In this document: positions 20,276-29,323 of the stretch, in pieces
How positions within the stretch are numbered: position 1 is the first letter of the stretch
How the letters are laid out: the number at the start of each line of letters is the position of its first letter
NCBI GenBank assembly: GCA_002868945.1
Contig: PKTX01000057.1
Coordinates: 51,557-115,556, forward strand
Length of the DNA stretch: 64,000 bases
Reading direction: 5' to 3'
Source: Desulfobulbaceae bacterium
Lineage (GTDB): Bacteria; Desulfobacterota; Desulfobulbia; Desulfobulbales; SURF-16
Translations under genes and position numbers: made by a program
Notes under the pieces: model-generated
What the model was told of the DNA's origin: nothing
The model's database searches: none
What the model saw: only the letters and a program-made list of their open reading frames with translations

Positions 20276-20312
20276 AAGGACCTAGGGAGAAATCCCTAGG
20301 TCCTTTTTTTTT
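20276..20312 (+). terminator. Strong terminator after the tRNA pair
   Basis: A perfect 13-base stem, AAGGACCTAGGGA (20276-20288) with its complement at 20293-20305, a 4-base loop, then a run of T to 20312. It may also serve the oppositely oriented cyclase gene, since the left arm begins with two A only. Confidence 0.93.
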
Positions 20313-20407
20313 GGCGTTCCCTCTGGGCCCCCACAAGAGCAGGTTCTCTGCTTGTTGTCTTCCTTCCACCTGGCGGCCCGGCGCCACCATCTTTGTGGGA
20401 AACGCGA

Positions 20408-21301
20408 CTAGACCACCCTGGTGCCGACCACCGGCTCCAGTGAGGCAATGATCCTGCCCTGATCAAAGACGGTGAGTCTGCCGGTACCTTCCGAAACCAC
20501 CACGGCAATGGCCTCCGTGTGCATGGTCATGCTGGCTGCGGCCCGGTGTCTGGAGCCCAGCCCCTTGAGCTGATGGGTGACGTTACTCACCGCATCCAGG
20601 TAACGACCGGCCGCCTCCACCACCCCTGTGTCGGAAATCACAAAGGCGCCGTCGAGTTGGGCGAGATCCTTGATGCTCTCCACCACCTCTGGGGAGGTGA
20701 TGAGCCTGTCTTCGGCGGCATAGCCCTTGAAGGGGTTAAAGATGGCCTGGTGGGAAGAGTTCATGACCTGGTCGATATTGCCGATAATAAAGGTGGTTCC
20801 CACGGATTTGCCCTCCCGGCCCAGGGCGCCGATGTCAAGGGCGATGTCCACCACGGCGATAACGGTCTGGTAGAATTTCTTGCCGATCAGAGAGCGGGGG
20901 TCAAAGGGGAAATCCTCGCTCCAGGAGAGGCGCAGGTCATGGATGGTGATAGTGTCCAGGTGATCCCTGCCCCATGGCCCCAGGACACAGACCACCTTGC
21001 TGTGCGGCTGGATGACATCCTGGAGAACGGCCTGCATAAAGGCGTATTTGATACGGGAAAAACGGGTCTGGTTGCCGGACCAGGTGTGGATGACGGTCTT
21101 GGCGCCGGCAAAGCAGTCGGAAATATGCTGATGACGGGGCAGGATCAGGACCACCCTGTTGTCCATCAGTTTTGCATTGTCGCTATAGGAGTGGCACTCC
21201 TTTTCACTGTTTAAGAAAAGAAAGACCTTGTCGCAGGCTGTTTCTTCGGCCAATCTGAGGGCGTTTTCTATGAGAAGATTTCCTTGTTTTGATGTCTGCA
21301 T
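20408..21301 (-). CDS. Diadenylate cyclase (DisA_N/DAC domain protein)
   Basis: A 297-residue protein whose C-terminal half is a diadenylate cyclase domain with the catalytic signatures DGAFVI (217-222), GLGSRHRAA (247-255) and SEGTG (270-274). It should make the second messenger c-di-AMP from two ATP. There is no transmembrane region, so it is not the CdaA type; there is no DisA helix-hairpin-helix DNA-binding part either. The N-terminal 140 residues look like an alpha/beta domain resembling the pyruvate-kinase C-terminal fold found in the CdaZ class; that part is a tentative reading. The gene stands alone between the tRNA terminator and a repeat element, so its targets are not shown here. 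Confidence 0.88.
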   Translation of the reverse strand: MQTSKQGNLLIENALRLAEETACDKVFLFLNSEKECHSYSDNAKLMDNRVVLILPRHQHISDCFAGAKTVIHTWSGNQTRFSRIKYAFMQAVLQDVIQPHSKVVCVLGPWGRDHLDTITIHDLRLSWSEDFPFDPRSLIGKKFYQTVIAVVDIALDIGALGREGKSVGTTFIIGNIDQVMNSSHQAIFNPFKGYAAEDRLITSPEVVESIKDLAQLDGAFVISDTGVVEAAGRYLDAVSNVTHQLKGLGSRHRAAASMTMHTEAIAVVVSEGTGRLTVFDQGRIIASLEPVVGTRVV

Positions 21302-21414
21302 GGCAACTACTTTATACCTTTTGGCTGTGGTTTATCACCCCTATTTTTAAACTCAACTTTTTTCGGTTTTTTATCAAGGTGTAATAGCATTACAGAGACA
21401 CAGAAATATAGCAG

Positions 21415-21647
21415 CCCGTTGAAATACTGCGCTCAAAGGTCTCTCTTGGTTCGCTATCTGCTGATGCGTCGTCAAAATTCGGCTTGAGCTAAGCGAGCGG
21501 AGCGAGACTCCGAAATGCTCCTAAGCCCCATGTAAAAAGGACCCCAAGGCTACTCGGAGTGTCGCAGGCTCCCTTACCTCCTGCGGGCGCGCTTTTTGCC
21601 CCTCATTTTTCCTAGCCTCAGCTTCGCTGGCTATCTTTTTCAACGGG
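21415..21647. repeat. Element bounded by CCCGTTGAAA inverted repeats and containing two REP-like cores
   Basis: A 233-bp non-coding element. It begins CCCGTTGAAA and ends TTTCAACGGG (perfect 10-bp inverted termini). Inside lie a plus-oriented REP-like core (21486-21514) and a minus-oriented one (21554-21580) that is almost identical to 8030-8055, followed by the same GGGCGCGCTTTTT block as at 8061-8073. It fills most of the 21302-21713 gap. A much shorter element with the same ends lies at 50722-50773. Confidence 0.7.
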
Positions 21648-21713
21648 TTGATAAGGGTCTGGAATCTTTATGTTGAACAGGTGAGGTCTAGAAAATCGGG
21701 CCAGCCCTGTCCC

Positions 21714-22142
21714 CTATGGCCTGTGGCCGCACTTCTTGCAAAAGAACCTGTTGCGCCGGAAGGGCAGGGGCAGTTGCAGCAGGAAGAGGAAGAGAAAGGC
21801 CACCTTGCGGCTGCCCTTTTCCTCCTGCAGGGTGGCGGCACCGCACTGCGGGCAGGTGAGAACCTCTTCCCGGCTCTCTGCATCGGCAAAATGGCCGCTG
21901 TTGACCTGGGCCAAGATCTGGCGGGCGGCGCTCTCATCCTCCTGTCGAACCTGGAGTTCCACGCCTCCAAGGGCATTGGAGAAGAGCCAGTTGGCCCAGA
22001 CGTGATGTTCGTTGGCCATGAAAACAGCAATGCCTTCCGCCTCCAGGCGCCCCTTGGCGATATGGGCGGCAATGGCATCGGTGAAACGCACCACGGTGCG
22101 GGGTGCATATGGGGTGGCGGTCTTTTTCTTCTGGCTGTGCAT
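21714..22142 (-). CDS. DUF2007 protein with C-terminal zinc ribbon
   Basis: A 142-residue protein. The first 80 residues match the DUF2007 'putative signal transducing protein' pattern ('RFTDAIAAHIAKGRLEAEGIAVFMANEH', then 'GGVELQVRQEDESAARQIL'). Such proteins have a ferredoxin-like or ACT-like fold and no established role. The C-terminal part carries CPQC and CKKC pairs that could bind one zinc, separated by a hydrophobic stretch ('KVAFLFLFLLQLPLPF') that may be a short membrane segment. I chose the ATG at 22142 (MHSQKKK) because the 13 upstream codons look non-coding. There is no operon partner. Confidence 0.65.
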   Translation of the reverse strand: MHSQKKKTATPYAPRTVVRFTDAIAAHIAKGRLEAEGIAVFMANEHHVWANWLFSNALGGVELQVRQEDESAARQILAQVNSGHFADAESREEVLTCPQCGAATLQEEKGSRKVAFLFLFLLQLPLPFRRNRFFCKKCGHRP

Positions 22143-22501
22143 GGCGTTGTCCACTGAATGATCTCTTCTGTTACAAGTCAACTTCCCGGGTTTTACGCTT
22201 TTCTCCTGTCTCCTGACATCTCACACCTTACCCTGCACCCGACGTAAGGGGAAGGCACCAGCCAATATTTTGCCACCGAGGCAGCACTCTTATTTTGTGG
22301 TGGCCAGCGATCTTGCAGGAGCTTTCTTGCCTTCGATTTGATGATCATGATACCTTAGACCAACTCGTTGCCGTCTCCCCTTCCGGAAGGGCGGCGAGCC
22401 AAAAAACACTGCGTTCATGGAACGATGGACAATGAGCTGCACCCTGTCAACGGATCAGGCATTTGTTGATGATATCGACCTTGTTTAAAAAAGGATAACC
22501 A
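22143..22501. other. Intergenic region upstream of the P-type ATPase, with a 14-bp palindrome
   Basis: About 360 bases without a gene. CCCTTCCGGAAGGG at 22378-22391 is a perfect 14-bp palindrome about 110 bases before the ATPase start; it could be an operator, but no regulator gene is nearby to support this. A loose hairpin (GCCACC at 22272 with GGTGGC ending 22314) is also present. A good ribosome binding site (AAAGGATAACC) precedes the ATPase ATG. Confidence 0.4.
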
Positions 22502-25201
22502 ATGAGTAGAACACAGAATTGGCATGGCCTGTCAGTGGAAAAAGTTTTGTCGGAGCTCGACAGCACACCGGATGGCTTGAGCGATGAGGAGTCCGTTAAA
22601 CGCCGACACTCCCATGGCCTCAATCGCCTGCCGGCGCCCCAGGGGCCCGGTTTGCTCATGCGTTTTCTGCATCAGTTTCACAATATTCTCATATATGTGC
22701 TGCTGGCTGCCACCGCTATCACCGCCCTGCTCGATCACTGGGTTGATACCTTTGTCATCTTGGCCGTGGTGGTGATTAACGCCGTGATCGGTTTTATTCA
22801 GGAAGGCAAGGCGGAAAAGGCCATGGATGCCATTCGTAACATGTTGGCGCCCCGGGCTGCTATTCTGCGCAACGGCAAGCGATATACCGTGGCCGGAGAG
22901 GAGCTGGTGCCGGGCGATATCGTCCTGCTGGAGGCGGGTGACAAGGTGCCGGCGGATCTGCGCCTCTTAAAGAGCCATGGTCTGCATACCCAGGAGGCGA
23001 TCCTCACTGGTGAATCCCTGGCCGTGGAAAAGCAGACCGAGCCGGTGGGCAATGAGGCGGCCCTGGGGGATCGTACCTGTCTGGCCTATAGCGGTACCTC
23101 GGTGACCAGCGGTCAAGGGGTGGGCGTGGTGGTGGCCACGGGTGAGACCACCGAGGTCGGTCGCATCAGCGGCATGTTGGCCGAGGTGGAGACCCTGACC
23201 ACACCGCTGGTTGAGCAGATCGGCATTTTCGGTAAGTGGCTGACCATCTTTATCGTCGGGATTGCCCTGCTGATTCTGGGCTTTGGCCTTTTTGTGCTCA
23301 AGCAGGACTTCACCGAACTCTTTATGGCCGTGGTGGGCCTGATGGTGGCTGCCATTCCGGAAGGTCTGCCGGCGGTGTTGACCATTACTCTGGCTGTGGG
23401 GGTACAGGCCATGGCGCGCCGCAACGCCATTGTCCGGCGCATGCCGGCCATCGAGACCCTGGGCTCGGTCTCGGTCATCTGCTCGGATAAAACCGGCACA
23501 CTGACACGCAATGAGATGAGTGTTACCTCGGTGGTGGTTGATGGGCAGACGTTCAGGGTGAAAGGTGAGGGCTATGCGCCGACCGGTGAAATCGAGCTGC
23601 AGGACAGGGTTGTTGTTGCCGGCGACTATCCGCATCTGGTGGAGTTGGGCCGTGCGGCGGCGCTGTGTAATGATGCGGAGCTCCATAAGAATAAAGACGG
23701 CTGGGCTGTTGAGGGAGATCCCATGGAGGGGGCCTTGATGGCCTTTGCCGGCAGAACCGGCATGAATGGCGGCGAAGAACGCCGGCAGTGGACCCGGACC
23801 GATGTCATTCCCTTTGATTCCAGCCATAAATACATGGCAACCCTCAACCATGATCATGAAGAACATGCCTTTATCTATGTCAAGGGCGCGCCTGAGACCA
23901 TCCTTGCCATGTGCAAGGAGCAGCGCCGCAGTGATGGCGGCACCGCCCCCCTTGATGCGGAGGGCTGGCGTGACCGGGCCGCACAGATTGCCGGCCAGGG
24001 TCAGCGTGTTCTTACCCTTGCCGCCAAGGCCGTGGCGCCGGAGCACACTGTACTGGAACAATCCGACCTGCAGGAGGCGGTGGTGCTGCTTGGCATGGTC
24101 GGCTTGATTGACCCGCCCCGGGAGGAGGCGATCAGTGCCGTGGCCGAGTGTTATAGTGCCGGAATCCAGGTGAAGATGATCACCGGTGACCATGCCATTA
24201 CGGCCGGGGCCATCGGCCGCCAGATTGGCCTGCGCAAGATCGATAAGGTGCTCACCGGTGCTGATATTGATGGCCTTGATGATGTGGCCCTGCGCGACAC
24301 GGTCCTTGATATTGACGTGTTTGCCCGAGCCAGTCCGGAGCATAAGTTGCGGCTGGTCACTGCCATGCAGGCGCATGGCATGACCGTGGCCATGACCGGT
24401 GACGGCGTTAATGATGCGCCGGCCCTCAAACGTGCCGATGCCGGTATTGCCATGGGTCGTAAGGGCAGCGAGGCTGCCAAGGAGGCCGCTGAACTGGTGC
24501 TGGCCGATGATAATTTTGCCTCCATTGTCGCGGCGGTGCGCGAGGGGCGGACGGTCTATGACAATATCAAGAAGGTGATCAGTTGGACCCTGCCCACCAA
24601 CGGCGGCGAGGCCTCCACCATTATTCTGGCACTGCTCTTCGGCATGGCCCTGCCCATTACGCCCATTCAGATTTTGTGGGTCAATATGATCACCGCCGTG
24701 TCCCTCGGCATTGCCCTGGCCTTTGAGCCACCCCAGAAGAACACCATGCGGCGGCCGCCGCGGCCGCGTAATCAAGCCCTGCTCACCGGTCACCTGATTT
24801 GGCACATCATTCTGGTGAGTACCCTGTTTCTGGTGGGAGTCTTCGGGGTCTATCTGTATGCCGTCAGACAGGGCTATGCCGTGGAACTGGCCCGGACCCT
24901 GGCCATGAATACCCTGGTGATGATGGAGATTTTCCAACTCCTCTACATTCGCAACATGTCGGAACTATCTCTCTCCTGGAAAGCCGTGCGCGGTACGCGG
25001 GCCATCTGGGTGGCCATATCCGTGGTCACTGTCGGGCAGTTTGCCATTACCTACCTGCCGCCCCTGCAGGAGATTTTTGCCACGCAGGCCATGAGCCTCA
25101 TGGATCTCCTCATGATCCTGTCCATTGGCGTGGCGCTCTTTGTCTGCCTTGAGACGGAAAAGCAGCTGAAAGGTCGTTTTTTTGGAACCAGGAAGGCATA
25201 G
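22502..25201 (+). CDS. Type II cation-transporting P-type ATPase
   Basis: An 899-residue P-type ATPase with all the landmarks: an N-terminal cation-ATPase domain, TGES actuator loop (169-172), PEGLP in membrane helix 4 (286-290), phosphorylation site DKTGTLT (D329), the nucleotide-binding 'KGAPE' motif, TGDGVNDAPALK hinge, and the C-terminal membrane helices. PEGLP and overall layout place it in the type II group of Ca2+ and Na+/K+ pumps. Bacterial relatives are usually called calcium or 'cation' ATPases. The transported ion cannot be fixed from sequence alone. It pumps at the inner membrane at the cost of ATP. It stands as a single gene upstream of ftsH, separated by a repeat element. Confidence 0.92.
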   Translation: MSRTQNWHGLSVEKVLSELDSTPDGLSDEESVKRRHSHGLNRLPAPQGPGLLMRFLHQFHNILIYVLLAATAITALLDHWVDTFVILAVVVINAVIGFIQEGKAEKAMDAIRNMLAPRAAILRNGKRYTVAGEELVPGDIVLLEAGDKVPADLRLLKSHGLHTQEAILTGESLAVEKQTEPVGNEAALGDRTCLAYSGTSVTSGQGVGVVVATGETTEVGRISGMLAEVETLTTPLVEQIGIFGKWLTIFIVGIALLILGFGLFVLKQDFTELFMAVVGLMVAAIPEGLPAVLTITLAVGVQAMARRNAIVRRMPAIETLGSVSVICSDKTGTLTRNEMSVTSVVVDGQTFRVKGEGYAPTGEIELQDRVVVAGDYPHLVELGRAAALCNDAELHKNKDGWAVEGDPMEGALMAFAGRTGMNGGEERRQWTRTDVIPFDSSHKYMATLNHDHEEHAFIYVKGAPETILAMCKEQRRSDGGTAPLDAEGWRDRAAQIAGQGQRVLTLAAKAVAPEHTVLEQSDLQEAVVLLGMVGLIDPPREEAISAVAECYSAGIQVKMITGDHAITAGAIGRQIGLRKIDKVLTGADIDGLDDVALRDTVLDIDVFARASPEHKLRLVTAMQAHGMTVAMTGDGVNDAPALKRADAGIAMGRKGSEAAKEAAELVLADDNFASIVAAVREGRTVYDNIKKVISWTLPTNGGEASTIILALLFGMALPITPIQILWVNMITAVSLGIALAFEPPQKNTMRRPPRPRNQALLTGHLIWHIILVSTLFLVGVFGVYLYAVRQGYAVELARTLAMNTLVMMEIFQLLYIRNMSELSLSWKAVRGTRAIWVAISVVTVGQFAITYLPPLQEIFATQAMSLMDLLMILSIGVALFVCLETEKQLKGRFFGTRKA

Positions 25202-25228
25202 GCGGGCGTCATGGTGAGAGGTGCTCGG

Positions 25229-25413
25229 GCTCAAGGCTCAAGATGCAAGATGGAGGGGAAGCCGCATTGAGCCGGCCGAAAGGCGGGATGGTCGGCACCC
25301 GGGCCGATCTGTTTGGCCTGAATAAGAATCGGCACGTCACTTGTCACGGCCCCGCCATGACCCTACACTCTCTCCTTGACCCTTGACCCTTGACCCTTGA
25401 CCCTTGACCCTTT
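25229..25413. repeat. Heptad-bracketed intergenic repeat, copy A1
   Basis: The left end is a short array of GGCTCAA-like heptads (25229-25252). The right end is five perfect CCTTGAC heptads (25374-25408), which read GGGTCAA on the other strand, so both ends share the consensus GGNNCAA in inverted orientation. The middle (25267-25373) aligns with copy A2 at 32019-32121 through shared blocks such as AAAGGCGG, GGCAC, CGGCACG-like and ACTCTCTCCTTG. It lies just upstream of ftsH. Confidence 0.75.
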
Positions 25414-25464
25414 ATTGAAGATGACCTTGAAAAAGTTGCGTATACAGGATTGGCGAGGTGTTGC

Positions 25465-27306
25465 ATGATTCAAAAAATGGACAAGAAATATTCATTTTCC
25501 TTCAGCTATCTTTTGGTGGCCTTGGCCATCTTTCTGGTTATTCAGAGCTGGCTGGCTCCCAAGGTCAATAATGTCTCCTATAGCCAGTTCAAAAACCATG
25601 TGGAAGAGCAGAAGATCAATTCCGTGGTGATCTCCACCAATCAGCTCAAGGGTTTTGAGAAAAAACAGATCGGCCAGAAGGAGCCCATGTTTCCGGAGGC
25701 GGTCTATGTGACGCCGCGCGTTGAAGATCGAGATTTGGTGGCCTTTCTGGAGAAGTATAATGTCGATATAATTGCCGCCAATGAGCATACCTTTTTAAAG
25801 ACGCTACTCTCCTGGATCCTGCCGGCGCTTATTTTTGTGGGTATTTGGCTTTTTGCCCTGCGTCGACTGGGGCAGCAGACCGGTGCCGGCGGCATGATGA
25901 CCCTGGGCAAGCATAAGGCCAAGATCATCGGCCAGACCGACCTCGGTGTTGATTTCAAGTCGGTGGCCGGCCAGGATGAGGCCAAACAAGAACTTGAAGA
26001 GGTTATTGAATTTCTTAAGACACCGGAGAAGTTTACCCGTCTGGGTGCCAAAATCCCTAAGGGTATCCTGTTGGTGGGTCCGCCAGGCACCGGCAAGACG
26101 TTGCTGGCCAAGGCCGTGGCCGGTGAGGCCGGTGTGCCGTTCTTTTCCATCTCCGGTTCCGATTTTATTGAGATGTTTGTGGGCCTGGGGGCGGCCCGGG
26201 TGCGGGATCTTTTTGAGCAGGCCTCGGCCAAGGCGCCCTGCATTGTCTTTATCGATGAGCTGGATGCCCTGGGCAAGGCACGTGGTTCCGGTATGATGGG
26301 CGGCCATGACGAGCGTGAGCAGACCTTGAACCAGCTCCTGGTGGAGATGGATGGTTTTGAGGCCAATATCGGCGTGGTGATTCTCTCCGCCACCAACCGG
26401 CCCGAGATTCTTGACCCGGCCTTACTGCGGCCCGGACGTTTCGACCGGCAGATACTGGTGGATCGCCCCGACCTGAAGGAACGGGAGGCGATCCTGGCCG
26501 TCCATACCAAGGGCATTGCCCTGGCCAAGAATGTTGATCTTAATGTTATTGCCCGGCGGACGCCGGGTTTTACCGGTGCTGATCTGGCCAATCTGGCCAA
26601 TGAGGCCACCCTTCTTGCCGTGCGGGAAAACAAGGATCATGTGGAAACCTCGGATTTTGAGGCGGCAATTGACCGCATCGTTGCCGGCCTGGAGAAGAAG
26701 AATCGGGTTTTGAATGAAAAGGAGAAGAGGATTGTCGCCTTTCACGAGACCGGTCATGCCCTGGTGGCGGCCTTTCGCGACACGGCCGAGACGGTCCACA
26801 AGATTACTATTGTGCCGCGTGGTATCGGTTCCCTGGGCTACACCATGCAGATGCCCACCGAGGATCGTTTTTTGATGTCAAGGACGGAGCTGCTCGAGAA
26901 GATCGATGTCTTGCTCGGCGGCCGAGCGGCCGAGGAGATCGTTTTCGGCGACATCACCACCGGTGCCCAGAACGATTTGCAGAAAGCCACTGATATTGCC
27001 AGGAGCATGGTGGCCATGTACGGCATGAATGACAAATTGGGACGTGTGACCTATCTGACCCCCTCCAGTCGCCATCTTCAACAAGGCATGTTCCAGCAGC
27101 GGGAGTTTTCGGAGCAGACGGCCCGCAACATCGATGATGAGGTGCGGCAGATCATTGATTTACGCATGGAGACGGTGCGCCAGACCTTGGAAGAGCATCT
27201 GGCCTTGCTTCACAGGGTGGCGGAGAAGTTGCTCGAAAAGGAGACCCTTGAGGCCGATGAGTTCAAGGCGCTGCTTGCTGATAGGCAAGAGGGCGATGAA
27301 AGCTGA
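25465..27306 (+). CDS. ftsH: ATP-dependent zinc metalloprotease FtsH
   Basis: A 613-residue membrane protease. Two N-terminal membrane segments (about 15-35 and 115-135) flank a short periplasmic domain. An AAA+ module follows (Walker A GPPGTGKT, second region of homology), then the M41 peptidase domain with zinc site HETGH at 427-431. It extracts and degrades membrane and short-lived cytosolic proteins. I chose the ATG at 25465 (MIQKMDKK) because it follows a GAGGTG ribosome binding site by four bases; a TTG 15 bases upstream or an ATG 12 bases downstream are alternatives. The sequence immediately upstream is the heptad repeat, so the promoter must lie inside or just after that element. Confidence 0.97.
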   Translation: MIQKMDKKYSFSFSYLLVALAIFLVIQSWLAPKVNNVSYSQFKNHVEEQKINSVVISTNQLKGFEKKQIGQKEPMFPEAVYVTPRVEDRDLVAFLEKYNVDIIAANEHTFLKTLLSWILPALIFVGIWLFALRRLGQQTGAGGMMTLGKHKAKIIGQTDLGVDFKSVAGQDEAKQELEEVIEFLKTPEKFTRLGAKIPKGILLVGPPGTGKTLLAKAVAGEAGVPFFSISGSDFIEMFVGLGAARVRDLFEQASAKAPCIVFIDELDALGKARGSGMMGGHDEREQTLNQLLVEMDGFEANIGVVILSATNRPEILDPALLRPGRFDRQILVDRPDLKEREAILAVHTKGIALAKNVDLNVIARRTPGFTGADLANLANEATLLAVRENKDHVETSDFEAAIDRIVAGLEKKNRVLNEKEKRIVAFHETGHALVAAFRDTAETVHKITIVPRGIGSLGYTMQMPTEDRFLMSRTELLEKIDVLLGGRAAEEIVFGDITTGAQNDLQKATDIARSMVAMYGMNDKLGRVTYLTPSSRHLQQGMFQQREFSEQTARNIDDEVRQIIDLRMETVRQTLEEHLALLHRVAEKLLEKETLEADEFKALLADRQEGDES

Positions 27307-27345
27307 GGCAGAGCAGCTGTGCCGTGTGCCGTGCCGTCGGCCAGC

Positions 27346-27378
27346 TGCCCCGTACCTTTCAACACCAGGCACGGGGCA
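27346..27378. terminator. Hairpin between convergent ftsH and the barrel gene
   Basis: TGCCCCGT (27346-27353) pairs perfectly with ACGGGGCA (27371-27378) around a 17-base loop. Only a CTTT follows on the plus strand, so it is a plausible but weak bidirectional terminator. Confidence 0.4.
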
Positions 27379-27447
27379 CTTTGCTAAAGCACCGGGCCGC
27401 TCGGGCCATGGTCGGTCCGGGACCCTCTACCCCTCGGCCATGCCCCT

Positions 27448-28071
27448 CTACCAGGCATAGCCCACCAGCAGGCCGGCGTGGAAACCGCCGGCATCAATCT
27501 CGTCGTCATACATGTCGATCTCGGCTGTTGAGTAGCGCAGGTCGAGCCCCACATTGATCTGGTTGGCGAACGTGTAATAACACCCCACCGCGCCCCAGCC
27601 GCCCAGACCGATGTCATCCTCGCTGTCTGTATCCCGGTAGGTGCCGGCAAGGTTGTTGGCCCGGGTGATTTCCATTTCGCCATAGATGATTGCCAGGCCA
27701 CCGCCCATGTAGATGTTAAAGGGATGGGTCACGCTCCAGATCTTTTTGAGACCCAGGTTGAGTTCCACTGTGGTGGCGTCCTCGGCATAGTAGGTGTAGT
27801 AGTAGGTGTCGCCGATCTCGTTGTCGTGATAGTCGGAGGTGCTGTCGCTGGAGTAGAAGAGATTGGCGCTGAGGCCGACAGGCCATGAGTCGGCTGTCAG
27901 ATCGGCCATGACTCCCATCTCGAACTGGTTGTCAAAATCCCCCCAATCGCTGTCATCAAGCATCTTTATACCGAGAACGCCGTTCACATTAGCCGACCAG
28001 TCGGCTGCCTGGGCCAGGGCGGGCGCAAGGAGGGCAAGAAGCAGGGCAACGGCGAGGAGTGGTTTTTTCAT
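27448..28071 (-). CDS. Small outer-membrane beta-barrel protein
   Basis: A 207-residue protein with a classic signal peptide (MKKPLLAV... ending A-Q-A near residue 22). The mature chain has alternating hydrophobic and polar residues, many aromatic residues and acidic turns, and ends in YAW, a terminal aromatic as needed for BAM recognition. It resembles 8-stranded OmpA/OmpW-like barrels. Function cannot be named. The ATG at 28071 follows a strong AAGGAG ribosome binding site; an upstream extension of 30 codons is non-coding. It is divergent from the cytochrome gene, about 235 bases away, and convergent with ftsH. Confidence 0.75.
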   Translation of the reverse strand: MKKPLLAVALLLALLAPALAQAADWSANVNGVLGIKMLDDSDWGDFDNQFEMGVMADLTADSWPVGLSANLFYSSDSTSDYHDNEIGDTYYYTYYAEDATTVELNLGLKKIWSVTHPFNIYMGGGLAIIYGEMEITRANNLAGTYRDTDSEDDIGLGGWGAVGCYYTFANQINVGLDLRYSTAEIDMYDDEIDAGGFHAGLLVGYAW

Positions 28072-28306
28072 AACAGTCTCCTTCCAAGGGGGAAAACGCT
28101 TTTTGTGGCATGGGGAGCAGAGGATATTGTATATGGTCAGCCGGCTGTATTGGAAATACATTTTTTCGCTGCTTCTAATATTTGCGGAACTTAGAGATAG
28201 TTCTCTTTGTCAAAAGTCGCATATCGCGTTATGACTAAAGGGTAAAAAAGGAAGGTCCTGTCCGGGCTATCCACCACCTTTTTCGCCCTCCTGATAAAGG
28301 AATGTT

Positions 28307-29320
28307 TTGTCGAAAAGTAACCTGAATATAGCCCTGTTTCATTTTGTCGTTCTTGCCATGTTGGCCGGCTGTACCTCCTTCAATCATCTCACCGTTCTTC
28401 CTTCTGATAAAGTCGATGGCCCAGCTGCCAGTGAGTGCGGTTCCTGCCATATTGTCCAATTTGGTGAGTGGGCCGGTTCAGTCCATGGCCAGGCCTTTGT
28501 CAACCCCGGCTTTCAGGCCGAAATTGCGGCAGAGGGGGGAGATGAATGCCTCGGTTGCCATGTGCCCCTTGAGGTCCGCGGCGGTGATACCATGCCGCGC
28601 TCCTTCCACCGCAACGAGGGTGTGACCTGTATCAGTTGCCACCTCTCGCAGGGGACCATGCATGGGCCCCATGCCTCATCCGCCCTTTTTCAGCCCCATC
28701 CGGTTCAGGAGGCGGATCGTTTTTATCTTACGGTGGACGTATGCGCTGTCTGTCATGGGGAGACCTATGACGAGTATCAGGCGGTACAGGCGGGGAGGGA
28801 CGTTGCCACCTGTCAGGAGTGTCACGCGGCCGAACGCCGCCGCACCGCCAGTCAGGGCAGTAATATCTTTTCCAATGCCCTGGTGGCCTTTGAGGATGAT
28901 GTGGACACCCGCAGTCACGATATCTCTCTGGACGCTATGCCCCACCATCCCGCGGCCTTTCGCCTCGCCGTGCTCGGCCTGCGGGTCGATGAAAACAGGG
29001 CCACGGTGGAGGTGGAGGTCAATCATCGTCTGCCCCATAATCTGCCCACCGGCACCTTTGGTGCCAAGAGTATTCGGCTTGAGGTCTGCTTTTTGCGTGA
29101 CGGCCTGACGGTTGGCACAGGCGGGGCGCTGGTCTGCGATGAGCAGCAGGCCCTTATGCCTGGCAACATGAAGATGGTAACTGTTGATGTCAAGGGTGTG
29201 CTCACCGGCGCAGATACCCTGGAGGTCCGTGTTGAACGCCATGCATCTCCTGAAAGCAAACGACCGGAGATCCTTCTGGCCGCAACCAGCCTCCCCCTTC
29301 CCACCATGAGACCCAGATAA
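28307..29320 (+). CDS. Pentaheme c-type cytochrome lipoprotein
   Basis: A 337-residue protein with a lipoprotein signal (lipobox L-A-G-C, cysteine 22). Five CXXCH heme-binding motifs lie at 44-48, 81-85, 108-112, 146-150 and 169-173. The C-terminal 130 residues have no heme motif and look like an Ig-like beta sandwich ('VEVEVNHRLPHNLPTGTFG'), as in several cytochrome c554-like proteins. It should carry electrons on the periplasmic face of a membrane. The best-supported start is a TTG after an AAAGGA site; an ATG at 28358 would leave almost no signal peptide. It is the first gene of a seven-gene run; the next gene starts 3 bases after its stop. It may be the electron partner of the Fe-S protein next door, or only a neighbour. 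Confidence 0.85.
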   Translation: MSKSNLNIALFHFVVLAMLAGCTSFNHLTVLPSDKVDGPAASECGSCHIVQFGEWAGSVHGQAFVNPGFQAEIAAEGGDECLGCHVPLEVRGGDTMPRSFHRNEGVTCISCHLSQGTMHGPHASSALFQPHPVQEADRFYLTVDVCAVCHGETYDEYQAVQAGRDVATCQECHAAERRRTASQGSNIFSNALVAFEDDVDTRSHDISLDAMPHHPAAFRLAVLGLRVDENRATVEVEVNHRLPHNLPTGTFGAKSIRLEVCFLRDGLTVGTGGALVCDEQQALMPGNMKMVTVDVKGVLTGADTLEVRVERHASPESKRPEILLAATSLPLPTMRPR

Positions 29321-29323
29321 GAT

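Noticed and set aside
22967..24937. A 656-codon open frame antisense to the P-type ATPase
   Set aside because: The ATPase is fully supported by motifs. The antisense product is rich in His, Gly and Gln with no domain, as expected from the complement of a GC-rich gene.
25374..25413. Direct-repeat replication origin (iterons)
   Set aside because: No replication initiator gene, units too short, and similar arrays are scattered in front of unrelated genes.
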